Origin: Bacillota bacterium
GTDB taxonomy: Bacteria > Bacillota > Clostridia > Lachnospirales > Lachnospiraceae
Length of the DNA stretch: 31,302 bases
Reading direction: 5' to 3'
Assembly (NCBI GenBank): GCA_023420935.1
Contig: JAEZUR010000176.1
Location: forward strand, 1-31,302
Below the pieces are notes generated by a model. That model saw nothing but the letters and a program-made list of their open reading frames with translations. It was not told the origin of the DNA and searched no databases. This document shows, piece by piece, positions 23,311-29,502 of the stretch (position 1 is the first letter of the stretch; every line of letters starts with the position of its first letter). The position numbers were made by a program, and so were the translations under genes.

Positions 23311-24000
23311 TTATGCTTCAAGTTTTTCTTGCATAAAAATGGAGGTTAAGAGAACAAAAATATATGCCTGTAAGCATCCATCAAATATATCAAAATACAT
23401 ACTAAATGGAATCGGTATAATAGCCGGTACAAACATTTTAAGTAATTCCATAATTACAAATGCTCCGAATATGTTACCGAAAAGTCGCATACATAATGAC
23501 ATTGGTCTAATAAATAATTCCATAATATTAAACGGTATCATTAGTGGCATCGGATGTGCAAAACTCTTTACCCATCCCCCAAGCTTCTTTTCATGGATGC
23601 CAGAATACTCAATTAAAACAATACTCATAATTGCCATTCCAGCAGTAACATTCAACTCTTTTGTTGGAGGTTTGAAACCGAGTAATCCAATTACATTGGC
23701 ACAGATTAAATAAATAAACACAGTACCAAGGTACGGGATATATCGTTTTCCTTCCTTTCCGAGAATTCCATAGAAGAAATCATAAATAAAATTAACAATT
23801 ACCTCAATTACCATTTGCTTTCGATTCGGAACTATTTGAAGGTTACGAACAAAAATTAAAGTAATAATCATGATAAAAGCCATAATCCCCCAAGTTACAA
23901 TGGCAGATTCTGGAACTGGTAATTTTCCAATAATAGGAATTGGGATCTCAAAAACCGTCTTACTTTCTAATTCTTCTATTAGCCTCGCTGCAATATCCAC
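23311..24000 (-). CDS. atpB: F-type ATP synthase a subunit
   Basis: A 229-aa membrane stator subunit with about five to six helices. R172 in PMSLCMRLFGNIFGAFVIME is the essential arginine facing the c-ring glutamate. N104-type block ANVIGLLGFKPPTKELN is the usual conserved stretch (here A101-N117). The start is most likely GTG at 24000 with AAGGAGG 8 nt upstream; an in-frame GTG at 24009 abuts the ribosome-binding site, and the ATG at 24002 is out of frame and stops soon. It is the first gene of the operon; no atpI or atpZ is recognisable upstream. Confidence 0.96.
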   Translation of the reverse strand: MDIAARLIEELESKTVFEIPIPIIGKLPVPESAIVTWGIMAFIMIITLIFVRNLQIVPNRKQMVIEVIVNFIYDFFYGILGKEGKRYIPYLGTVFIYLICANVIGLLGFKPPTKELNVTAGMAIMSIVLIEYSGIHEKKLGGWVKSFAHPMPLMIPFNIMELFIRPMSLCMRLFGNIFGAFVIMELLKMFVPAIIPIPFSMYFDIFDGCLQAYIFVLLTSIFMQEKLEA

Positions 24001-24488
24001 ATTGCTCACCTCCTTGTGCTCACTTTTATGATGTCTTATGATCCTTAACTATCATAACGCTAAAAGGATTTTTTGCTGTAAAAATACCAATGGTTATAGT
24101 ATTGATTACCCCCATTGGCATACAAGTTGTTTATATTAAAATTATTGGAACTGAGATTACATGTAATATAATGATCCTCCATTATTATCGTGTAAGGACG
24201 TCCGTTAATTCACTTTATCATAATACTCCTTTTTTGAAAAAAATCCATAGCAAATATGTAGAAAAAATTCTAATAATTACAATAATTTATGTCGAAAATA
24301 CTGAAAATGAAAAATGTTTTCTATCAAAACGGTTAGAAAATTAAGTTTTAAAAAGTACATTTAAATTGACTTCATAATCATTAGTAATTATAATTTAAGA
24401 AAACTTAGCTTACTCTATCTTAGTGAAAACGTTATGTTTGATAGAAGCGACTATCGATAATAAAGAAATGGAATGAAAGGATTATATA
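24001..24488. other. Divergent intergenic region between atpB and trmB
   Basis: About 480 bp with no secure gene. On the minus strand a 31-codon frame (24121-24026, MPMGVINTITIGIFT...) stops 25 bp before atpB and could be a relic of an upstream gene. On the plus strand it holds the trmB promoter and a GATAG/CTATC hairpin (24439-24454). A plus-strand frame at 24090-24344 lacks a ribosome-binding site. No good consensus promoter for the atp operon was seen. Confidence 0.5.
24366..24394 (+). promoter_or_regulatory. Promoter of trmB
   Basis: TTGACT (24366-24371), a 17-bp spacer and a perfect TATAAT (24389-24394). The leader to the ATG at 24489 is about 90 nt. Confidence 0.8.
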
Positions 24489-25124
24489 ATGAGATTAAGA
24501 AACGTAAAAGGTTCAAGAGAGAAGATTCAAACGGACAATTATGTTATACAGGAGCCAGAACAGTATAGAGGAAAATGGAACACTTTTTTTGGAAATGACA
24601 ACCCAATCCATATAGAAATTGGTATGGGAAAAGGTAAATTTGTACAAACCCTAGCCAGCTTAAATCCAAATATTAATTATATAGGAATAGAAAAATTCTC
24701 AAGTGTTTTAGTAAGAGCGTTGGAAAAGAGGCCCGAACTAGAATCAAGCAACCTTGTTTTCATAAGGATGGATGCAGAAAATATCAATGATGTATTTGGG
24801 GAAGGGGAAGTTGGTCAAATCTATTTAAATTTCTCTGATCCTTGGCCCAAAGAAAGGCATGCTAAAAGACGTTTAACATCAGTTCAATTTTTAAACCGAT
24901 ATGATAAACTTCTTATTAAAGAAGGAGTTGTAATTTTTAAAACTGACAACAAGGAGTTATTTGATTTTTCATTGGAACAAATTGAAGAGGCAAGTTGGAA
25001 ATTAGAAAATATGACGTATGACTTACACCACAGTGAGTTTCTAACAGGAAATGTTATGACCGAATATGAAGAAAAATTTGTGGCGGAAGGAAAACAAATT
25101 AACAGACTAGTAGCATATCGATAA
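24489..25124 (+). CDS. trmB: tRNA (guanine-N7-)-methyltransferase
   Basis: A 211-aa SAM-dependent enzyme that makes m7G46 in the tRNA variable loop. The SAM-binding motif is IEIGMGKGKF (42-51), and the diagnostic NFSDPWPKERHAKRRL block (114-129) has D117 and the PWPKxRHxKRRL signature of TrmB. KTDN (151-154) and the C-terminal EEKFVAEGKQINRL are also conserved. Length is normal. GAAAGGA lies upstream of the ATG. The gene is followed by a small ORF and trxA, with a separate -10-like TATAAT at 25134-25139. Confidence 0.97.
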   Translation: MRLRNVKGSREKIQTDNYVIQEPEQYRGKWNTFFGNDNPIHIEIGMGKGKFVQTLASLNPNINYIGIEKFSSVLVRALEKRPELESSNLVFIRMDAENINDVFGEGEVGQIYLNFSDPWPKERHAKRRLTSVQFLNRYDKLLIKEGVVIFKTDNKELFDFSLEQIEEASWKLENMTYDLHHSEFLTGNVMTEYEEKFVAEGKQINRLVAYR

Positions 25125-25183
25125 TAAAAATGATATAATTAGCATATAGTAGTAGGTGAAAGAGATAGTTAAGGATGATTGTC

Positions 25184-25330
25184 TTGAAAAAATCATGGAA
25201 ATCAAAACTTGCGCAAGCTACTAATGGTAATCAAGAATTAAATAAAAAAGCGTTGCAGATGAGAAAATCCTGGGATGAAGTTGAGAAATTACTTCAATCA
25301 AGTGGAAAAGCAAACAAAAAGAATAAATAA
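25184..25330 (+). CDS. Small basic protein upstream of trxA, unknown
   Basis: A 48-codon frame (MKKSWKSKLAQATNGNQELN...), rich in Lys, Asn and Gln, ending KANKKNK. It is likely helical, with a repeated K-x-x-W/K-S-W element (KKSWKSK and MRKSWDE). I know no family. The start is uncertain: AAGGA at 25171-25175 lies 8 nt before a TTG at 25184, which would give 48 aa, while an in-frame ATG at 25175 overlaps that site and would give 51 aa. The stop is 12 bp before trxA, so co-transcription and coupling are likely. A TATAAT at 25134-25139 may serve as -10. Coding is suggested by the ribosome-binding site, the tight spacing and the protein-like composition. Confidence 0.58.
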   Translation: MKKSWKSKLAQATNGNQELNKKALQMRKSWDEVEKLLQSSGKANKKNK

Positions 25331-25342
25331 GGAGGAATACAC

Positions 25343-25660
25343 ATGGCATTTAAATTTACGGATGATAATTTTAATCAGGAGGCGCTAGAAGCAGAAGGAC
25401 TGGTTTTGATTGATTTCTATGCAGACTGGTGTGGACCATGTAAAATGATGGCTCCTATTGTAGAGGAACTAGCAGAAGAATATAATGGTAGTGTAAAAAT
25501 AGGAAAGTTAAATGTAGACGATGCACCTAATACAGCTAGCAAGTACCGAGTAATGTCAATTCCAACAATGTTGTTGATTAAAAACAAAGAAGTAGTTGAG
25601 ACAATTGTTGGGGCTGTATCGAAAGCTCAGTTAGTAGAAAAAATAGAGCAACATAAATAA
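25343..25660 (+). CDS. trxA: Thioredoxin
   Basis: A 105-aa thioredoxin of normal length, a cytoplasmic disulfide reductant. The active site is W29-C30-G-P-C33-K in DFYADWCGPCKMMAP, and the conserved cis-proline lies in MSIPTM. The N-terminal DDNFNQEAL and C-terminal GAVSKAQLVEKI fit the fold. AAGGAGG upstream fixes the ATG. A strong terminator follows. No thioredoxin reductase gene is in the window. Confidence 0.97.
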   Translation: MAFKFTDDNFNQEALEAEGLVLIDFYADWCGPCKMMAPIVEELAEEYNGSVKIGKLNVDDAPNTASKYRVMSIPTMLLIKNKEVVETIVGAVSKAQLVEKIEQHK

Positions 25661-25674
25661 TGATAAAAGAGTTG

Positions 25675-25720
25675 AGGGCCACAAGATTAGCTGAATAACA
25701 GCTTCCGGTGGCCCTTTCTT
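25675..25720 (+). terminator. Terminator after trxA
   Basis: AGGGCCAC (25675-25682) pairs with GTGGCCCT (25708-25715), with an inner stem AGCTG/CAGCT (25689-25693, 25699-25703), then TTCTTATT. Confidence 0.85.
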
Positions 25721-25847
25721 ATTGGATATGATCTTGATTTGAAATGACGCATTACTATGTTAAGAAACTCAATTTATGATAAAAATAAAAAATATAACAT
25801 AAAGTTTATAAATCTTTTAGTTTTTTAACATAAAATTAAAAAAGGGG

Positions 25848-25876
25848 TTGCATTTTATATATCTATCATATATAAT
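25848..25876 (+). promoter_or_regulatory. Promoter of tRNA-Lys
   Basis: TTGCAT (25848-25853), a 17-bp spacer and TATAAT (25871-25876), 23 bp before the tRNA. Confidence 0.8.
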
Positions 25877-25898
25877 AACTCTTGCGTTGAAAATACAT

Positions 25899-25971
25899 GC
25901 GCTTCTAGCTCAGTTGGTAGAGCACCTGACTCTTAATCAGGGTGTCCAGGGTTCGAACCCCTGGAGGCGCA
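25899..25971 (+). tRNA. tRNA-Lys (anticodon CUU)
   Basis: A complete 73-nt cloverleaf. The acceptor GCGCTTC pairs with GAGGCGC (one G-U), discriminator A25971. The anticodon stem CCTGA/TCAGG encloses CTCTTAA with anticodon CTT at 25932-25934. D-loop TCAGTTGGTAGA and T-arm GGTTCGAACC are standard. CCA is not encoded. Confidence 0.96.
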
Positions 25972-25997
25972 TTTCAAAGTCTTAGTTTGACGGACAC

Positions 25998-26024
25998 AGG
26001 AGCCGTTGGGTTAGGGCTTTTTTT
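25998..26024 (+). terminator. Likely terminator after tRNA-Lys
   Basis: AGGAGCC (25998-26004) pairs with GGCTTTT (26015-26021) through five Watson-Crick and two G-U pairs, and the right arm merges into T7 (26018-26024). It may belong to the neighbouring palindromic element rather than to the tRNA gene itself. Confidence 0.55.
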
Positions 26025-26032
26025 GCGCGATA

Positions 26033-26189
26033 AGGATGAGATCTGCATAAATAGAAAGGGTATCCTGTGTGTCAAGCTCGCTTGTAAACACAGGATACCC
26101 TTTCTATTTATATTGGCGAAGCCAACGCGACTGAGGGCCGTAGGCCCGAAGTGGCGTGCAGATCGGACTACCCATAGGGACAAAATCCT
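26033..26189. repeat. Multi-branched palindromic element downstream of tRNA-Lys
   Basis: A GC-richer island in AT-rich surroundings that can fold as a junction. An outer stem GATCTGCA (26040-26047) pairs with TGCAGATC (26157-26164), perhaps extended by AGGAT/ATCCT (26033-26037, 26185-26189). Arm 1 is a perfect 24-bp inverted repeat (26047-26070 with 26088-26111) capped by CAAGC/GCTTG. Arm 2 is TTGGC-GAA-GCCAA (26113-26125). Arm 3 (26126-26156) stacks CGC, ACT and GGGCC stems, with tandem G-A mismatches between the last two and a GTA triloop. Overlapping frames on both strands here are by-products of the palindrome. It could be a dispersed repeat (MITE-like) or a structured RNA; copy number is not testable from this window. 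Confidence 0.8.
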
Positions 26190-26444
26190 CCATCTTTCAG
26201 CTAACAATAATCAATTCAAAAAATAACCGCATTCTATTAAACCTGTATCTCCTACAAGAAAAAAATGAAAGATCCTCAAGTCTCATTAAATCAATGAAAA
26301 ATCATATATCGTTTTAATTGTAATTTTAACTTACTTTATGTTATTTATTAAACTTATGTCAGGATTGTGATTACAGATACAAAGGTTTCAAGTTTCAAAG
26401 AGTAATATTTATATGAAAGAAAGAAATTGTAATCTTTCTATAGA
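26190..26444. other. Intergenic stretch without recognised features
   Basis: AT-rich DNA between the palindromic element and the minus-strand gene ending at 26445. I see no open frame with a ribosome-binding site, no RNA gene and no strong terminator in it. Confidence 0.5.
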
Positions 26445-26672
26445 CTATTTAAGTAATCGTTCCGCTATTTCATAGGCTCTATCACTTAATTTTTCAGGAA
26501 CACAAAAATCAATGTCATTAGGAGGATAACTTCCATTTTCCTTATAATACAATTCATGTTCAATCATATTTTTTACTGGAGGAGAAATATCTGTTGTTAT
26601 ATGCACTTTAATATGTGGATATTTTAACTGAAGGTATACTTCTCTTCTAATAGCCTCTAAGTTATTAATCAT
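26445..26672 (-). CDS. Small hypothetical protein (75 aa)
   Basis: A 75-aa protein starting MINNLEAIRREVYLQLKYPH and ending in a helical DRAYEIAERLLK. It has no membrane segment, no clear helix-turn-helix and one cysteine. I do not recognise the family. The frame stays open upstream to 26813, but that extension is an AT-rich hydrophobic translation without a ribosome-binding site, whereas AGGGGTG lies 8 nt before the ATG at 26672. A TATAAT -10 (26724-26719, minus) is overlapped by a cluster of inverted repeats, so it is probably repressed by some regulator. No partner gene is obvious. Confidence 0.68.
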   Translation of the reverse strand: MINNLEAIRREVYLQLKYPHIKVHITTDISPPVKNMIEHELYYKENGSYPPNDIDFCVPEKLSDRAYEIAERLLK

Positions 26673-26718
26673 ATTAATCACCCCTTTGTGGAATATGAAT
26701 TGAATTATTTCTAATATT

Positions 26719-26748
26719 ATTATACACCAAATTATGGTGTAACACCAT
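26719..26748 (-). promoter_or_regulatory. Promoter with overlapping operator-like repeats
   Basis: The minus-strand -10 is TATAAT (26724-26719). Just upstream are three alternating half-sites: TACACCA (26723-26729), TGGTGTA (26735-26741) and ACACCAT (26742-26748). They make two overlapping palindromes, TACACCA-N5-TGGTGTA and ATGGTGT-A-ACACCAT, covering where the -35 should be. This arrangement is typical of a repressor site; the regulator is unknown. Confidence 0.6.
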
Positions 26749-26945
26749 CTAAATATTGCAAAAATTAATAAATTTAGCTTTAATAATGCGACAAAATAAC
26801 AATTAAATTGCAATTCACTGTATATATATGCTTAGTATATGATAATGTCATGAAGAATTTCGTTAAAATATGTATAAAATTGGAATGGTATATGATACAA
26901 TTACCGTAATTCTATTTTTATTATATTAAATTAGGAGGGGACAAT

Positions 26946-27452
26946 ATGGAATTTAAACTAAGAAAATGGGAATTGATGGATGCAGATGATATTGCACTTT
27001 GTGCTAATAACGTTGAAATTGCAAATAATCTGAGAAATGCTTTTCCTTTTCCGTATACATTAGAAGATGCAAAGAGTTATGTTTCCAGTTGCATTAAAAA
27101 CGCCGATACCACCCAAATTTGTCGAGCTATAGTGATTGATAACCATACGGTTGGCAGTATTGGTATATTTCTCGGTAATGATGTATATTGCAAAAGCGGA
27201 GAACTTGGATATTGGTTAGCTGAAGAGTATTGGGGTAAGGGCATAATGAGTATTGCAATTAAACAACTTTGCCAAATGGCATTTGAGCAGTTTGATATAA
27301 TACGAATTTATGCCGAGCCATTTGCACATAATATAGGTTCAAGAAAGGTTCTTGAACATGCTGGATTTTCCCTAGAAGGAATTATGAAGCAGGGAGTTTT
27401 TAAACATGGTAACATTTATGATTATTGCATGTATGCATTACTTAAAGCATAA
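26946..27452 (+). CDS. GNAT-family acetyltransferase (RimJ/RimL type)
   Basis: A 168-aa N-acetyltransferase using acetyl-CoA. The fold markers are LRKWELMDADDIALCANN at the start, the acetyl-CoA loop YWGKGIMSIAI in the middle, and the C-terminal RKVLEHAGFSLEGIMKQGVFKHG, ending YCMYALLK, typical of the RimJ/RimL branch (Acetyltransf_3). Members acetylate ribosomal protein N-termini, antibiotics or small amines; the substrate here cannot be told. AGGAGGGG precedes the ATG. It is followed 44 bp later by an unrelated secreted-type protein, with no terminator between. Confidence 0.9.
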   Translation: MEFKLRKWELMDADDIALCANNVEIANNLRNAFPFPYTLEDAKSYVSSCIKNADTTQICRAIVIDNHTVGSIGIFLGNDVYCKSGELGYWLAEEYWGKGIMSIAIKQLCQMAFEQFDIIRIYAEPFAHNIGSRKVLEHAGFSLEGIMKQGVFKHGNIYDYCMYALLKA

Positions 27453-27496
27453 AATAGGAAACAGTAAATTATAGCTTAATTCATGGGGATCAGGAA

Positions 27497-28012
27497 ATGA
27501 AAAGGAAAAATCAAATTACAAGATTACTTACAATTGTTGCAATTATCATACTCATCGGTATTCCAATTGGTTTAACGCATTCGCATAATAGTAGTTCTAA
27601 TAAGACATTGACAAAAAACTATGGGGTTTCGAATGTTACATCTAATATAGATGTGAATGGAACAAATTCCGCTGATATCGATATTGATTCTATCGTACCA
27701 ACCGCAGAGAAATTAATTGAGAACCTAGAAAAAAAGGGCTATGAAGTGAATCATTTTGATACGGTTGGAGAACTGGATATAATGGTAAACAGAATCTATG
27801 CCAAGAAAGATAACTATTTCTTAGATATCTGTTATAATGTTTCTAAGTCTGATGCTGGTGCAATTTTTGCCCAATATGAGGATTCTTATCATTCGTACTA
27901 TATTATGGCCCAAAACGATTGTTATGTTTACTGTATTAGTGATAAGAAAACGTTTAAACATGCAGGATTTAATAGTTTAGCAAATGTAGGTACTCAATAT
28001 ATATATGATTAG
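27497..28012 (+). CDS. Membrane-anchored or secreted hypothetical protein
   Basis: A 171-aa protein. The basic start MKRKNQITR and a hydrophobic segment at about 10-26 act as a signal anchor or an uncleaved signal peptide. A Ser/Asn/Thr-rich linker (about 27-65) follows. The folded part (about 68-171) has alternating strands with three cysteines (DICYN and NDCYVYCIS), possibly on the outer face of the membrane. I recognise no family. The ribosome-binding site is weak (CAGGAA near the ATG). A terminator follows directly. It may share a transcript with the acetyltransferase gene, though a functional link is not evident. Confidence 0.72.
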   Translation: MKRKNQITRLLTIVAIIILIGIPIGLTHSHNSSSNKTLTKNYGVSNVTSNIDVNGTNSADIDIDSIVPTAEKLIENLEKKGYEVNHFDTVGELDIMVNRIYAKKDNYFLDICYNVSKSDAGAIFAQYEDSYHSYYIMAQNDCYVYCISDKKTFKHAGFNSLANVGTQYIYD

Positions 28013-28020
28013 AAAATGAT

Positions 28021-28043
28021 AAGGAGCGATTAGCTCCTTTTTT
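28021..28043 (+). terminator. Terminator after the secreted hypothetical gene
   Basis: AAGGAGC (28021-28027) and GCTCCTT (28033-28039) enclose GATTA, and the stem runs into T6 (28038-28043). Confidence 0.9.
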
Positions 28044-28113
28044 GTTTTAGACAAATGGCAAGTATTGTAGTGAATGACATATAATAAATACAAACCAATA
28101 TTTGAGGCTATCC

Positions 28114-29418
28114 ATGACAATATATGTAGTACAACAAGGGGATACAATTCAGTCAATTGCCAAGGTACATGGAATCTCTGTAGCAAGGTTGATGCTAGAC
28201 AATGGGCTGTTAAGTGTTAGCAAACTTGCTATAGGCCAAACATTAGTAATAGCCCATCCAGAAAAAACGTATACCGTTCAAAAGGGAGATACATTGAGTG
28301 GTATTGCAGCAACAAACGAAATTTCTATAGACCAATTACTAAGAAATAATCCATATCTTTCAGAACGAGAATATATATATCCGGGAGAAACAATGGTTAT
28401 AAGCTATGGAAATAAAAATAAAAAGAAACTATCAACCAATGGATATGCTTATCCGTTTATTGACAGGGCAACTTTGAAGAAAACGTTACCTTTCTTAACG
28501 TATTTAACAGTTTTTAATTATAGAGTGACAAAGGATGGTATTGTAGTTAGTATAACAGAAGAGGACACAGAGATCATTCAGATGGCGAAGGAGTATGGTG
28601 TGGCACCAATTATGTTGGTTTCAACACTATCTGGACTAGGTAAGACCAATGAAGAGGCTGCTTTTAGCATACTGTACAATGAGAACTTGCAGGATACATA
28701 TATTACGTATATGGTTAAAATATTAAAGGAAAAAGGTTACTACGGAATAAATGTTTCATTTGATTACTTAGATACTGATAATGAGCAGCTATACAACAAA
28801 TTCCTGAGTAAGGTAACAAATCGTATTAATGCCGAAGGATATCAAGTTTTTGTAACTATTAATGCCAGGAACCAATATATAGAGAAAGTACTTCTCTATA
28901 GGCACACAAGTTATTTTAGTGTAGGTCATGTGGCCGATAGTGTTATGATTCTCTCATATAATTGGGGTTATACACTTGAACCTCCGACTGCGCCTATTTC
29001 CGCAGATGCAGGACGTGAATTAATGAAAATTATCACTATCCCGTCAGAAAAATTAAATATTGGAGTAGCAGTGATCGGATATGATTGGGAGTTGCCTTAT
29101 GTAAATGGAATATCAAGAGCAATCTCACTTACGTTTGATGCAATTATACAATTAGCGGCAGAAGAGAATGCAGTTATCCAATTTCATGAACCTTCCCAAT
29201 CCCCGTTTTTTGAATATATTGATGATACCACTGGTGTAAATATATCACATATCGTCTGGTTTAAAGATGCAAGAAGTATAAATGCATATGTTAATACTGT
29301 GACAGAGTTCAATATGCAAGGAATAGGAATCTGGAATATAATGAAATTCTTTGCACAGTTTTGGATGGTAATTAATACGCAATATGAGATAGAAAAGATT
29401 ACAATTGATGTTGTCTAG
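28114..29418 (+). CDS. LysM-LysM-GH18 protein (YaaH/SleL-like), probably spore-associated
   Basis: A 434-aa protein without signal peptide. Two LysM peptidoglycan-binding repeats lie at about 2-47 (YVVQQGDTIQSIA) and 52-97 (YTVQKGDTLSGIA). A GH18 barrel fills about 110-425. This layout matches the spore cortex-lytic/coat proteins YaaH and SleL. The catalytic motif, normally DG[VI][ND]xDxE, reads YGINVSFD (210-217): S215 replaces the Asp and D217 replaces the Glu proton donor. Later GH18 landmarks are intact (ILSYNWG, NIGVAVIGYDWELPY, HIVWFKDARSI, GIGIWNI). It may therefore bind glycans without cleaving them. GAGG lies 7 nt before the ATG at 28114; an in-frame TTG at 28102 is upstream. A CATATAATA box (28078-28086) resembles sporulation-sigma -10 elements. 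Confidence 0.88.
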   Translation: MTIYVVQQGDTIQSIAKVHGISVARLMLDNGLLSVSKLAIGQTLVIAHPEKTYTVQKGDTLSGIAATNEISIDQLLRNNPYLSEREYIYPGETMVISYGNKNKKKLSTNGYAYPFIDRATLKKTLPFLTYLTVFNYRVTKDGIVVSITEEDTEIIQMAKEYGVAPIMLVSTLSGLGKTNEEAAFSILYNENLQDTYITYMVKILKEKGYYGINVSFDYLDTDNEQLYNKFLSKVTNRINAEGYQVFVTINARNQYIEKVLLYRHTSYFSVGHVADSVMILSYNWGYTLEPPTAPISADAGRELMKIITIPSEKLNIGVAVIGYDWELPYVNGISRAISLTFDAIIQLAAEENAVIQFHEPSQSPFFEYIDDTTGVNISHIVWFKDARSINAYVNTVTEFNMQGIGIWNIMKFFAQFWMVINTQYEIEKITIDVV

Positions 29419-29437
29419 TGTAGAGTTTGTTACACAG

Positions 29438-29480
29438 AAAAAATTATACCCCGGTACCTATCAATTATACGCCCCGGGGT
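29438..29480 (-). terminator. Terminator of the LacI-type regulator gene
   Basis: ACCCCGG (29448-29454) pairs with CCGGGGT (29474-29480). On the minus strand the hairpin is followed by ATAA and T6, the complement of the A run at 29438-29443. It lies 22 bp past the stop at 29503. It may also stop plus-strand transcripts of the GH18 gene, though the T tract there is poor. Confidence 0.72.
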
Positions 29481-29502
29481 TAAGTATTACCATTTTGAAT
29501 AT

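Noticed and set aside
24090..24344. 84-codon plus-strand frame upstream of trmB
   Set aside because: No ribosome-binding site, composition like random AT-rich DNA, and it would overlap the region just before the trmB promoter.
25942..26226. Frames on both strands at 25942-26226 and 25974-26207 with similar 'INRKGILC...HRIPFLF' translations
   Set aside because: The similarity arises because the 24-bp inverted repeat is read in both directions; the plus-strand frame also begins inside the tRNA. Treated as a structured element instead.
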